Shown here piece by piece: positions 53,068-60,838 of a DNA stretch of 64,000 nt. Every line of letters begins with the position of its first letter. The stretch's first letter is position 1. A program made the position numbers and the translations under genes. Origin of the DNA: Clostridia bacterium (GTDB taxonomy: Bacteria > Bacillota > Clostridia > Oscillospirales > CAG-272); the NCBI GenBank assembly GCA_017473085.1, contig JAFUNF010000026.1, positions 1-64,000 of the forward strand, given 5' to 3'. The notes under the pieces are model-generated. The model did no database searches. It was not told where the DNA came from and saw only the letters and a program-made list of their open reading frames with translations.

Positions 53068-53078
53068 GAAAGGAAAAT

Positions 53079-53900
53079 ATGAAATATAGTAAGCTGATAG
53101 AAGCGCTTGGAGAAATCTCACTGGACCCTGTAAGCGAAGCAAGAGCAATTCTTGAATATTGTCTGGGAATAAAGCCAAGCCAAATCCCCTTGATAAAGGA
53201 TAAGGACCTTGACGACGAACTACTAAACCCCATTTTGAACGCACGCAGGAGCAATACCCCACTCCAGTATATCTTAGGCAAATGGGAGTTTATGGGCAAC
53301 GAGTTTATAGTAAACGAAAATTGCCTAATCCCTCGCTCAGATACCGAAATATTGTGCGAAAAAGCACTAACTCTAATAAAAAAAGACGATCACGTGGCTG
53401 ATTTTTGCACAGGAAGTGGCTGTATAGGACTAAGCCTTTTGCTCCACTCTCCACTTCAGCACATAACCTTAGTCGATATATCCAAGGGTGCCCTTGACGT
53501 AGCCGAGGAAAACGCAAAAAAGCATAGCTTAGAGAAAAAATGCACCCTTATAAATGATGACATAAGAGAACTACCACGAAAGGGACAATTCGACCTTGTC
53601 GTGTCTAACCCACCCTATATTCCAACTAAGGACATAGACACACTTTCAAAACAGGTCCAAAAGGAGCCACGCCTTGCCCTCGACGGAGGACAAGACGGAC
53701 TTGACATCATAGACTTCCTAATAACCGACGGACTTGACTTCCTTGCCCCACAGGGCAAAATGCTAATAGAATTTGGCTACGACCAAGGGGAAATTATGGA
53801 CACCTCCCTTGCCAAAATCAAAAAAGAGGGCAAAATCAAGGACTACCAAATTCTTTACGACTATGGACGCAACCCCCGTGTTGCCTATATAGAAAAATAA
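53079..53900 (+). CDS. prmC: Peptide chain release factor N5-glutamine methyltransferase PrmC
   Basis: A 273-residue SAM-dependent enzyme methylating the GGQ glutamine of release factors. An N-terminal helical domain (about 1-75) ends with the substrate-positioning PLQYILGKWEFMG. SAM motif I is VADFCTGSGCIGLSLLL (about 105-121) and the catalytic NPPY is in DLVVSNPPYIPTKD (about 171-184). The C-terminus is typical (YDYGRNPRVAYIEK). The start codon follows GAAAGGAAAAT right after a hairpin. The usual partner prfA is not in the window. Confidence 0.93.
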   Translation: MKYSKLIEALGEISLDPVSEARAILEYCLGIKPSQIPLIKDKDLDDELLNPILNARRSNTPLQYILGKWEFMGNEFIVNENCLIPRSDTEILCEKALTLIKKDDHVADFCTGSGCIGLSLLLHSPLQHITLVDISKGALDVAEENAKKHSLEKKCTLINDDIRELPRKGQFDLVVSNPPYIPTKDIDTLSKQVQKEPRLALDGGQDGLDIIDFLITDGLDFLAPQGKMLIEFGYDQGEIMDTSLAKIKKEGKIKDYQILYDYGRNPRVAYIEK

Positions 53901-54040
53901 GAAGACACCCCTGCCCCTCTTACCTCTGCAAAAGGCACACCCTGTGTCTTGACAAAACTAAAAACCTTGCCTACCTCTGATGAGGTAGGTGGCACGACCT
54001 GTGGTCGTGACGGAGGGAGAGAATAAGACGATCAAACAAA
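53901..54040. repeat. REP-like spacer after prmC
   Basis: Contains CTACCTC(TGAT)GAGGTAG and GGCACGACCTGTGGTCGTGACGGAGGGAGAG, the second being a centre-changed relative of 27650-27690. No gene. Confidence 0.6.
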
Positions 54041-54044
54041 AAAG

Positions 54045-54075
54045 AAGTAAGCCTAACGCTTACTTCTTTTTTATA
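54045..54075. terminator. Bidirectional terminator
   Basis: AAAAGAAGTAAGC/GCTTACTTCTTTT with loop CTAAC. Confidence 0.85.
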
Positions 54076-54077
54076 TA

Positions 54078-54470
54078 CTATAATTCAATTCCCTCAATTT
54101 CTGGAGCGTTACCATATACAACAATGCTTCCCTTAGATATACAATATTCACCCATTAGCTCTGCATAGCGAAGCATATTAGTAGCATCACTTTCTAACTC
54201 AAACTCATACAGATACGCCCACTTTAAGCTACCGTCTATTTGAGATTTTACACAATGATTAATTCTTGCTATCTTGCCCTCTAACGCAAAAACCTTCGAC
54301 GTTGAAATGTTTGATATTATATTGTTAATTTGCTCTTGGTCGTATTCCATTGATTCAAGCCCACACCTCTTAAGGTGGTCAACTGCCTTGTCAAAGGAGG
54401 ACTTACCACAAGAGAAAAAGCATAATAAAACCATAACCAACACAAGACAAATACAAATAGTTCTTTTCAT
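54078..54470 (-). CDS. Predicted lipoprotein, third gene of a small-protein operon
   Basis: A 130-residue exported lipoprotein with signal peptide MKRTICICLVLVMVLLCFFSC (lipobox FFSC, Cys near 21). The mature part begins GKSSFDKAVDHLKRCG and continues as a small mixed domain (VFALEGKIARINHCVKSQ, YEFELESDATNMLRYAELMG) with a second Cys that could pair or bind a ligand. Start at ATG 54470 after TTTGAGGTGTGAT; the preceding gene stops at 54472, so they are translationally linked. Not recognised. Confidence 0.7.
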   Translation of the reverse strand: MKRTICICLVLVMVLLCFFSCGKSSFDKAVDHLKRCGLESMEYDQEQINNIISNISTSKVFALEGKIARINHCVKSQIDGSLKWAYLYEFELESDATNMLRYAELMGEYCISKGSIVVYGNAPEIEGIEL

Positions 54471-54471
54471 A

Positions 54472-54870
54472 TCACACCTCAAATTCTTTAATCTCAATAT
54501 CCTTCCACATCTGCTTTAGGGTAAAATCTCCCTTGCCCTTGATATGAAATAGCTTTTCTTCCTCGTTGAAATCACCGAAATACACACACTCCTCGCCCTT
54601 TGCAAGAGTAAAGGTAATAATTTTGCCATACTTTGTCATTTCACTAACAGGCACAGACTCATAAGTAACTACACAATTCTTGTAATGCCCATAGCCCTTA
54701 ACAGAAAAATACACCTTTTTGAAAAAGCCACGTGCTAAGGCGCTAATAAAATCCTCATAAGCAAAGCCTTGATTTTCTCTTTCATAGTGCTCAGCCATTC
54801 GTTGAACCATCTCAGCACTAATCTTGCCTGCCTCCTTCGGAGTAAGCCCTGTAATCTTTTCTTCGGCCAT
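54472..54870 (-). CDS. Unrecognised small cytoplasmic protein
   Basis: A 132-residue protein of unknown family, start at ATG 54870 after AAAAAGGAGATTATT. N-terminal helical segment EEKITGLTPKEAGKISAEMV and AEHYERENQGF; the C-terminal half is beta-rich with many aromatic and charged residues (YGHYKNCVVTYESVPV, CVYFGDFNEEEKLFHIKGKG). Middle gene of the three-gene run from 55224 to 54078. No enzymatic motif noted. Confidence 0.65.
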   Translation of the reverse strand: MAEEKITGLTPKEAGKISAEMVQRMAEHYERENQGFAYEDFISALARGFFKKVYFSVKGYGHYKNCVVTYESVPVSEMTKYGKIITFTLAKGEECVYFGDFNEEEKLFHIKGKGDFTLKQMWKDIEIKEFEV

Positions 54871-54891
54871 AATAATCTCCTTTTTAAGCAC

Positions 54892-55224
54892 CTAATGTGA
54901 AATAGCAATAATAAACGCGACAACCATTGAAATGATTGCACAGGTTGTAAAGAACAAAACGCAATTTCTTATGGTTTTCAAATAATCAAGCTTTCTAAGA
55001 GCTAATAGCTGGGACGTTTCTTGCTCGGTTAAATCAGCGCCATCTGTTTTGAAAAACGCATAGCCTTCAAACTCTGGCTCGTGTACGTCATCTGGCAAAG
55101 GAAGACCGTCCTTTAGCATTTGTGCATATTCCTTGCTTTCCTCATCGGTGCAAGGTACTTCCTTCAAAATATTATGCTTAAGTTTTAAATTTAGTATTTC
55201 TTTTTGCTTGAGACTGTTTTTCAT
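54892..55224 (-). CDS. Small protein with C-terminal membrane anchor, unknown function
   Basis: A 110-residue protein. Residues 1-80 are charged and soluble (EVPCTDEESKEYAQMLKDGL, ADLTEQETSQLLALRKLDYL); residues about 87-108 form one transmembrane helix (NCVLFFTTCAIISMVVAFIIAI). First gene of the run, behind a TTGACT-N17-TATAAT promoter at 55254-55282. I do not recognise it. Confidence 0.65.
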   Translation of the reverse strand: MKNSLKQKEILNLKLKHNILKEVPCTDEESKEYAQMLKDGLPLPDDVHEPEFEGYAFFKTDGADLTEQETSQLLALRKLDYLKTIRNCVLFFTTCAIISMVVAFIIAISH

Positions 55225-55253
55225 AATAATCTCCCCTTCAATCTACTGAAATA

Positions 55254-55282
55254 ATTATACCACTAACAAAAAAGCAAGTCAA
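55254..55282 (-). promoter_or_regulatory. Promoter of the 55224-54078 operon
   Basis: Minus-strand TTGACT (55277-55282), 17-base spacer, TATAAT (55254-55259). Confidence 0.75.
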
Positions 55283-55292
55283 TAAATGAAAC

Positions 55293-55320
55293 AAAAAAGA
55301 GCAGATTTCTCTGCCCTTTT
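55293..55320 (-). terminator. Terminator of the TRIC-type channel gene
   Basis: Stem AAAGAGCAGA/TCTGCCCTTT with loop TTTC; on minus it is followed by TTTTTTG. Confidence 0.75.
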
Positions 55321-55330
55321 CACAAATTCT

Positions 55331-56023
55331 TTATTTATGTACAAGCTCCTTTTGTGGCTCACTTTGTTCTACCTCTTTGTTTTCCGTTTTAGGAATTGGC
55401 AAATTCAACTTGAACTTAAATGCAACCATTCTTATTGCAATTATAATTACAAGAGTAATAATTATAGACACAATCTCAGGAATTTTATCGTAGGTTAACG
55501 CAAAGAAAACCGATGCAATAATTACAGGAATCAAATAAATATGCTTCCTGAAAACTGATGGAATTTCTGCCGAGCAAATATCTCTCAAGATACCACCGCC
55601 AACGCCAGTAATACAGCCTGCAAAAACAAGAATAACAAAGCCTGTTTTCCCATATTCTATGGCAACCTCAAGACCACTTACCACAAAGGAAGCAAGACCA
55701 AGGGAGTCAGTAAATTCAATCAAAAAGCTATGCTGATGCCTGTCAGCAAAGCGAGCAACCCTCTTAATAAAGCCAAAATGATAGCAAATAAGACAGACAC
55801 CTATTGAAACAAGTGCAAGATAATGCACATCAGCACTAACCAAAATAAGAGGTGGAAGCTGACCGATAACAATATCTCTTATAGCTCCACCACCAAAGCA
55901 GGTAAGAAGCGAAAAAACAAGTGCGCCTATTAGGTCAGCACGCTTTTGAATAGCGTAAATAGTCGCCGATATAGTAAACGAAATCGCCCCAACGTATTGA
56001 ATAATTGTTAAAAAGATATCCAC
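55331..56023 (-). CDS. Trimeric intracellular cation channel (TRIC/UPF0126) family protein
   Basis: A 230-residue, about seven-helix membrane protein with two homologous halves. Each carries the Gly-Gly-Gly-x2-Arg-Asp signature: CFGGGAIRDIVIG in the first and GVGGGILRDICSAEIPS in the second. Bacterial members conduct monovalent cations. The ATG usually taken (56080) lies upstream of the -10 box at 56060-56065, and ATG 56041 has no ribosome site. The GTG at 56023 is preceded by GAAAGGACATTCTTT, so I start there (VDIFLTIIQYVG). Ends in a Lys/Glu-rich cytoplasmic tail. Confidence 0.88.
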   Translation of the reverse strand: MDIFLTIIQYVGAISFTISATIYAIQKRADLIGALVFSLLTCFGGGAIRDIVIGQLPPLILVSADVHYLALVSIGVCLICYHFGFIKRVARFADRHQHSFLIEFTDSLGLASFVVSGLEVAIEYGKTGFVILVFAGCITGVGGGILRDICSAEIPSVFRKHIYLIPVIIASVFFALTYDKIPEIVSIIITLVIIIAIRMVAFKFKLNLPIPKTENKEVEQSEPQKELVHK

Positions 56024-56059
56024 AAAGAATGTCCTTTCCATAAATGCTTTTGTACTACC

Positions 56060-56087
56060 ATTATACACTAAAAATCCCAATTGTCAA
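56060..56087 (-). promoter_or_regulatory. Promoter of the TRIC-type gene
   Basis: Perfect TTGACA (56082-56087), 16-base spacer, TATAAT (56060-56065) on minus. Confidence 0.8.
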
Positions 56088-56115
56088 CTCCAAAAGGACA
56101 AGGGATAGCACACCC

Positions 56116-56184
56116 TTAAGTCAATTCAATCTTGGTGCCTCCGTGATGAATTACAATTTTTGTAGAATCAGTAAACTCATTCCC
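56116..56184 (-). pseudogene. Possible coding tail of a lost gene
   Basis: On minus, 22 codons between two stops read NEFTDSTKIVIHHGGTKIEL and end in T then stop. The composition looks like the end of a protein but there is no start, and it is too short to be sure. It sits between the sRNA at 56194 and the TRIC promoter. Confidence 0.25.
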
Positions 56185-56193
56185 TTAATGTAA

Positions 56194-56297
56194 TAAAAAA
56201 GCCGAGGCAAAATGCCTCGGCGCAGAAACAATATGTTTCCACGTTGCGGGTCGGAACAAAGCCGACTAAACAACCAAATGGTTGAGTTCGCTACCTT
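56194..56297 (-). ncRNA. Small RNA B, paralogue of small RNA A
   Basis: A predicted transcript of about 104 nt. It starts 7 bases after a perfect promoter and ends at a GCCGAGGC/GCCTCGGC hairpin (56201-56221) plus T-run. Its core (56246-56291) reads on minus GCGAACTCAACC, loop, GGTTGTTTA, then a GTCGG/CCGAC stem with loop CTTTGTT and CCCGC. The core aligns with 62789-62836; the few differences are in loops or are compensatory in the stem. An extra GAAAC/GTTTC hairpin precedes the terminator. No reading frame. I cannot match it to an RNA family from memory. Confidence 0.75.
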
Positions 56298-56303
56298 GTT
56301 GTC

Positions 56304-56332
56304 ATTATATAACATAAAAGAGCATTTGTCAA
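56304..56332 (-). promoter_or_regulatory. Promoter of small RNA B
   Basis: Perfect TTGACA (56327-56332), 17-base spacer, TATAAT (56304-56309), followed by G. Confidence 0.88.
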
Positions 56333-56373
56333 CACAAAAATTAAAATGCAGAATTTATACCCCTTTTTGACAA

Positions 56374-56443
56374 AAGAAAAAGTAGCACCCCACGGGCTAA
56401 GCTTTTGCCGCCCATTAAATGACACAAGGTGTCGTGCTACTCT
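56374..56443 (-). ncRNA. Small RNA C, three-way-junction shape
   Basis: A predicted transcript of about 70 nt made almost entirely of one branched structure. The outer stem AGTAGCAC/GTGCTACT (56381-56388 with 56434-56441) encloses hairpins GACAC/GTGTC and GGGC..GCCC with inner GGC/GCT pairing. The outer stem runs into TTTTTCTTTT on minus and doubles as the terminator. It starts 7 bases after a perfect promoter. No coding potential. Confidence 0.7.
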
Positions 56444-56449
56444 GTAATC

Positions 56450-56478
56450 ATTATATATCAAAAAAAGACTCTTGTCAA
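56450..56478 (-). promoter_or_regulatory. Promoter of small RNA C
   Basis: Perfect TTGACA (56473-56478), 17-base spacer, TATAAT (56450-56455). Upstream TTTTGGGG and spacer end TATATAATG are shared with the promoters of RNAs A and D. Confidence 0.88.
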
Positions 56479-56501
56479 CCCCAAAACTATAACCAAAGCC
56501 C

Positions 56502-56530
56502 TTGTATAAGCCCTATCAATGTGTTATAAT
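56502..56530 (+). promoter_or_regulatory. Promoter of the sugar isomerase/epimerase gene
   Basis: TTGTAT (56502-56507), 17-base spacer, TATAAT (56525-56530). Back to back with the small RNA C promoter. Confidence 0.75.
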
Positions 56531-56556
56531 TGAAAAAAAGTCTTTTGGAGGCAATT

Positions 56557-57384
56557 ATGAAATTAAGTGTTTGGTCAAGCTATTATTATGATTTATCCCC
56601 CGAGGATGCACTCCGTGAGCTAAAGGCACACGGATTTGACTATTGTGAGCTTTCAAGCGAGCATTCCGAGGTGCTTTTGGAAAGAGGCGATGCTAAGGTC
56701 GTTGGCGAGGAATTTGGACGCTTTGCAAAAGAGGTAGGAATCACTATTTTACAGGGACATCTTTTCTTTTGGGGAAAAAGAATTTGCGACCCAAATGACA
56801 GGGCACTTATTAAAAAACAGCTTGATTTGTTCCAAGCAATCGGCATTAAAAACGCAGTGCTCCATTGCGACCCCTTGGTTGACGAAAATGGTGTAAAAGC
56901 ACCCATAGAAATTGCAAGACGGGAAAACGTAAAGGCAATTTCAGAGCTTTTAGATTATGTAAAGGACACCGATATAGTTATTTGCCTTGAAAATCTTATA
57001 TCCAGTCCAGCAGTAAATAACGTGGAAGGACTAATGTATTTCATTGAGCACTTTAATAGCAAAAGCCTTGGCATCTGCCTTGACACAGGCCACCTTAACA
57101 TAAACGACAGAAACCAAGTAGCATTTATAAGACGTGCATCAAAGCATATAAAAGCACTTCATTTGGCAGACAACGAGGGAAAAACGGACCAACACCTAAT
57201 GCCCTTTGGCAAGGGAAACGTGGACTTTGTGTCCGTAATTCGCGAAATGAAGGCACAAAACTATGAGGGACTTTATAATTTAGAAATTCCAGGCGAGCGA
57301 AACGGCCCTCTTGAAATCTTAGGCTATAAGCTTGACTACATTAAGAAAATAATGTCATACCTTGACAGAATAACCGAAAACTAA
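56557..57384 (+). CDS. Sugar phosphate isomerase/epimerase (AP endonuclease 2-like TIM barrel)
   Basis: A 275-residue xylose-isomerase-like TIM-barrel protein. Start at ATG 56557 after TTTTGGAGGCAATT (MKLSVWSSYYYDLSPEDAL). Metal-ligand carriers at strand ends are visible in ITILQGHLFF, NAVLHCDP, IVICLENLI, LGICLDTGHLNIN, HIKALHLADNEG and GLYNLEIPGE, matching the E/H/D set of the superfamily. Cytoplasmic; likely a ketose or inositol-type epimerase or isomerase. Substrate not identifiable. Single-gene unit. Confidence 0.88.
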   Translation: MKLSVWSSYYYDLSPEDALRELKAHGFDYCELSSEHSEVLLERGDAKVVGEEFGRFAKEVGITILQGHLFFWGKRICDPNDRALIKKQLDLFQAIGIKNAVLHCDPLVDENGVKAPIEIARRENVKAISELLDYVKDTDIVICLENLISSPAVNNVEGLMYFIEHFNSKSLGICLDTGHLNINDRNQVAFIRRASKHIKALHLADNEGKTDQHLMPFGKGNVDFVSVIREMKAQNYEGLYNLEIPGERNGPLEILGYKLDYIKKIMSYLDRITEN

Positions 57385-57407
57385 AAAAGGGCATATGCCC
57401 TTTTTTA
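57384..57407 (+). terminator. Terminator of the isomerase gene
   Basis: AAAAAGGGCAT/ATGCCCTTTTTT palindrome, T-rich on plus. Confidence 0.85.
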
Positions 57408-57408
57408 T

Positions 57409-57450
57409 TAGTTAAAATATATCTTGAAAAGTCACTCAAAGGACTTCGGT
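57409..57450 (-). pseudogene. Remnant of a rubrerythrin 3' end
   Basis: Ungapped match at about 32 of 39 bases to the end of the intact rubrerythrin gene (62917-62956). On minus it reads SFE-stop-LFKIYFN-stop against [15 protein letters not shown], with a Gly codon turned to TGA. A GGGCAT hairpin adjoins it as in the intact locus. The rest of the gene is absent. The plus strand of the same stretch up to 57528 reads a protein-like tail ending GGTLDDPKVINFVDVQ then a stop; it has no start. Confidence 0.55.
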
Positions 57451-57568
57451 GGTACATTAGATGATCCAAAAGTAATAAACTTTGTGGATGTTCAAGGAAC
57501 TGTTATTATTAATATAAAGGTGGAATGAAAATGACCGTTCCTTAATTGAGCAGGTCTTTTGTGTATGT

Positions 57569-58681
57569 TTAACTTTTTAAAATTTTAGCTTTTTCATAAA
57601 TTGCCTTAAATCTTTCGTCTTCTCTTATTGGATTATAACCAGTCCAACTAAAATGTTCAATATACTCTTCAATATGGTATCTTTCAGCACAAAACTCAAA
57701 TTTGTCATAACGAATAGCTGCAATGTTTTCAAATTGTGTAATCTTATTGTAACACTCATTAGCTACTTTGCAATATTCATATTGCATTTCAAGATATTCA
57801 AATGCTTTATCAATGTTTCCAATTAAAATTGAACTATGAGCAAGTTGAAAATATAGAAAATATGCACAATGGAATGGTGGAGTATACCTTTCCTGACCAT
57901 AAATTGCTTTAACTATATTTAAAATTGTTTCTCCAACAGAAATGGCATCCTCGAATTGTCCATTTCTCTTATAGTCCTCGATTAAAGGCATAACGCCAAG
58001 TTCAACAACTCTTAATAAGCCCGACAATATTTGTGTTCTTGTTTCAATGTCCTTATCATAATTTCTTTCAAATGTAGATATAGTTGCATCTTGACATAGT
58101 TTATTTTGAAGAAATCTAACAGGAAATGCTTCTGCATGCTCTCTCGCTTTATCAAATTCCTTATATCGACAATGTAAATGTAGCATTGTATCATGAGCAT
58201 TCAAAATCACATTTACATCACTGCTGTATTTTATAATCATATTAGAATATTTTAAGCAATCATTATATGCAATTTTAGCAATTTCAGGCTCATCAAATCT
58301 TTTTTGAGTTGCAACAAACATAGCATAGGAAAGTGCATAATCTAACAATTTCACATTGTTTGGATATTTTTTAAGTGCATCCTTCAATTTTAAATAGCAC
58401 TCATAGTCAGTCCAAATATAATCACAGTTTCTATCTATTTCATTTGTTAGCTTTTCTACTTCTTCGCAATCATTTGTGTCAAAAACTCCAAACAAAACAT
58501 CTGTTGAAACACCAAACACATTAGCAAGTGGCACAATTTGAGTAATATCAGGATAACCAACCTCTCTTTCCCACTTTGAAACCGCCTGTGGTGTTACAGA
58601 AATAAGCTCTGCAAGCTCCTCTTGTGTTATATTTCGTTCAAGTCTTAATTCTCGAATAATTTGTCCTATTGTTTTATTCAT
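57569..58681 (-). CDS. XRE-family regulator with TPR-like C-terminal domain
   Basis: A 370-residue protein. Residues 6-62 form a helix-turn-helix (IIRELRLERNITQEELAELI, SVTPQAVSKWEREVGYPDIT) followed by PLANVFGVSTDVLFG. The long C-terminal part (about 85-370) is helical with repeats resembling tetratricopeptide units (LKLKDALKKYPNNVKLLDYAL, YRYKEFDKAREHAEAFPVRF-like text), as in regulators that sense peptides or protein partners. It lies before the ATPase/TOPRIM pair on the same strand but downstream of it, separated by a terminator, so any link is uncertain. Confidence 0.88.
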   Translation of the reverse strand: MNKTIGQIIRELRLERNITQEELAELISVTPQAVSKWEREVGYPDITQIVPLANVFGVSTDVLFGVFDTNDCEEVEKLTNEIDRNCDYIWTDYECYLKLKDALKKYPNNVKLLDYALSYAMFVATQKRFDEPEIAKIAYNDCLKYSNMIIKYSSDVNVILNAHDTMLHLHCRYKEFDKAREHAEAFPVRFLQNKLCQDATISTFERNYDKDIETRTQILSGLLRVVELGVMPLIEDYKRNGQFEDAISVGETILNIVKAIYGQERYTPPFHCAYFLYFQLAHSSILIGNIDKAFEYLEMQYEYCKVANECYNKITQFENIAAIRYDKFEFCAERYHIEEYIEHFSWTGYNPIREDERFKAIYEKAKILKS

Positions 58682-58796
58682 AATAGTCCTCCGTTAAAGT
58701 ATTTCCGGCACCGTAACTATATTGTATCATCGATATTATATCATGTACACATACGCAAAAGCAACATTAACTAAACGGAAAGTTGAGTTGCAAAGA

Positions 58797-58846
58797 AGAG
58801 AGCATCGAAAAAATCGATACCCTCTTCGACTTTAGTTTTTTTGATT
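58797..58846. terminator. Hairpin terminator region between the TOPRIM and XRE genes
   Basis: GAAGAG(A)G..CCTCTTC stem enclosing ATCGAAAAAATCGAT, followed on plus by GTTTTTTT. It overlaps the end of the TOPRIM gene. Confidence 0.6.
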
Positions 58847-59623
58847 TTTAAAAAATTTAATTACTTCATCACTATTATCAATTTGTTTCGTAAGCCCCTT
58901 TATGTACGCAATGCAAACATATACTGTGGTTGTAAAATATCTGTACACCACAGGAATATAATCATCGTTGATATATGTTCGGTCATTAAGTTCGTTAATC
59001 TTAGGCAAAAGGAGACAGGGGTGCTCCATAACATTTTTACTACCGGTTTCATCACAATTTTTCTCCAAATAATACAATACCAATTCTTCAAAATTGTCTA
59101 TTATATATTTTTCTGTTGATTTGTGAAAATTTTTGTCAAACCAAACATTTCTTTCTGCTTTATATTCTCTCAAACGATCTACAGCTATTTCATCTGTTCT
59201 TTCAATATCTGATAAAACCTCTATACACGGAGAACTCAGCAATAACATACCAGTAGATTCATCTTGATACTTCAAAAACATCTTTTCTAGCTCATCTTTC
59301 AATGTGTGATCCACATCATAAACAAGGAAAATTCCTGCAAAAGTATTTTCTAAAATGCCAAAACACCGGTCGATGTCTTCACTTCGCTTATCAATAAACT
59401 TCAAAAAATGTGAAAGTCTGTTTCTTGGGCCTTGAGCAATTATAACTTTGTCTTCTTCCTTGCTTAACTCGAATGTATTTTCAAAAACGAAATTATCCAC
59501 ATTATCAGGAATTTTAATCTGTTTGCTTTGTGAAACTTTAAACCCATATTTTTTCAAAACTGCTTCTAAAATGTTTATTTCTGTTCTTTCGCCTTCCGTT
59601 ATAATCAAAAAATTTTTAGTCAT
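58832..59623 (-). CDS. RloB/TOPRIM-like protein of a probable two-gene defence module
   Basis: A 263-residue protein. FLIITEGERTEINIL (residues 5-19) carries the TOPRIM-type glutamate (Glu10), IFLVYDVDHTL (about residue 100) supplies the Asp-x-Asp, and LLLSSPCIEVLSDIE resembles the S-N-P-x-F-E-x-W motif of RloB. Residues after 150 are helical and unrecognised. It overlaps the upstream AAA ATPase by 8 bases. RloA/RloB, AbiL-type and AriA/AriB (PARIS) phage-defence pairs have the same ATPase plus TOPRIM layout, so I infer a nuclease effector controlled by the ATPase. Similarity is motif-level only. Confidence 0.7.
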   Translation of the reverse strand: MTKNFLIITEGERTEINILEAVLKKYGFKVSQSKQIKIPDNVDNFVFENTFELSKEEDKVIIAQGPRNRLSHFLKFIDKRSEDIDRCFGILENTFAGIFLVYDVDHTLKDELEKMFLKYQDESTGMLLLSSPCIEVLSDIERTDEIAVDRLREYKAERNVWFDKNFHKSTEKYIIDNFEELVLYYLEKNCDETGSKNVMEHPCLLLPKINELNDRTYINDDYIPVVYRYFTTTVYVCIAYIKGLTKQIDNSDEVIKFFKNQKN

Positions 59624-60767
59624 TTTTTATATCCTCATCAAAGAGATTTGCCAAATACATTTTTTCTATATTGTTGATTTCTCTAATATTCGGATAAATG
59701 TCAGATAACTTTTTGTATGTGGAATAACCATTTTTCCAGTTTGCAAAAAAAATTTGATCAGGTCTTAAATGCTGAAGAATGAAAGTATTATGAGATGAAA
59801 AAATAAGCTGAATGTTCTTTTGTTGTGCTATTTTTATAAAATCAAGTATTGTTAACGGATGCAAAGCATCTTCTATTTCATCAACAAATAGCACGCCGTT
59901 TTCGGGCAAAGAAAGCAAGATAGAAAGCAACAAACTTTGGCTCCTCATACCACCGGAAATAAATTGAAATGGCATTCTTACCTTTCTTTTCCCAGCCTCA
60001 ATTTCGGCAATGTAATTTTTTCCACCATCTTTAGTAGGTTCAGAAGAAATGGTGTACAACGGAAATTCTTTATATTCTTTCAATAGAAGATTTACATCAT
60101 GTGATTTATCTACAATTAAATCCAAATAGTTTTCTTCGGTTAGGCCTTTGAATGTAGGTGTATTTTTAAAAGCATCAACAAATGCCATGTTGCTTAAAAA
60201 TTCAAAACACTTTGTTATGGCTATATCGTCTTGTTTGTCTGATGCCAACTTCCTTAACGTAGGATACAAATTTCTTTTTGTTTCAAACTCTTTTCTTCTA
60301 TATTTGTATGAATCTGCCTGTCTATTAAAAACATAATTTTGGTTTTGTTTCAAATACTCTTTGTTTATAAAATTCATAAAAGAAGTTTCTATAAAATATT
60401 CATATTCTGTTTGTTCGATCTCAAAAAAAATACGAACAGAAGAACAAATACACTCAAGTGTTTTTGCAAACATCCCATTGTTTTTTTCGTTGTTTTTAAA
60501 AAAGTTTTCTATATGATCTTCTGAGTTTAATTGATGAGGAATAAACGAACGAAGTTTGCTTGGCTCATATATTAGCAACTCAATCAATCTTCCAACAGCT
60601 TTTAAAAGGGAGGATTTACCACTACCGTTTGTACCATAAAAGGCAACAGGGTTAACCAACTTATCGTTGTAAATCATTTCCTCTAGATATTTGTATTTGT
60701 TTTTTTGAAAATCAATGACACAACTGTCAATAGCATTTATGTTTTTAATTTGAATTCTAGTAATCAT
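59616..60767 (-). CDS. AAA15-type ATPase, RloA-like partner of the TOPRIM protein
   Basis: A 383-residue ABC/SMC-like ATPase. Walker A FYGTNGSGKSSLLKAVGRL (Lys51), a signature-type FQFISGGMRSQSLLLSILLS, Walker B GVLFVDEIEDALHPLTILDF and the switch histidine in LIFSSHNTFILQHLRPDQIFF are all present, as in OLD/RloA-type AAA15 proteins. The central 100-230 region is helical. Start at ATG 60767 after TGTGGAGGGTTAAGT; the ATG at 60818 lies close to the -10. First gene of the two-gene unit. AT-rich compared with its neighbours, consistent with acquisition. Confidence 0.85.
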   Translation of the reverse strand: MITRIQIKNINAIDSCVIDFQKNKYKYLEEMIYNDKLVNPVAFYGTNGSGKSSLLKAVGRLIELLIYEPSKLRSFIPHQLNSEDHIENFFKNNEKNNGMFAKTLECICSSVRIFFEIEQTEYEYFIETSFMNFINKEYLKQNQNYVFNRQADSYKYRRKEFETKRNLYPTLRKLASDKQDDIAITKCFEFLSNMAFVDAFKNTPTFKGLTEENYLDLIVDKSHDVNLLLKEYKEFPLYTISSEPTKDGGKNYIAEIEAGKRKVRMPFQFISGGMRSQSLLLSILLSLPENGVLFVDEIEDALHPLTILDFIKIAQQKNIQLIFSSHNTFILQHLRPDQIFFANWKNGYSTYKKLSDIYPNIREINNIEKMYLANLFDEDIKND

Positions 60768-60809
60768 ACTTAACCCTCCACAAGAGCCAACTGTATTTTT
60801 TATACACTT

Positions 60810-60838
60810 AGTATACATTATTTTTACCGGCTTTTCAA
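60810..60838 (-). promoter_or_regulatory. Promoter of the ATPase/TOPRIM pair
   Basis: Minus-strand TTGAAA (60833-60838), 17-base spacer, TATACT (60810-60815). Confidence 0.75.
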
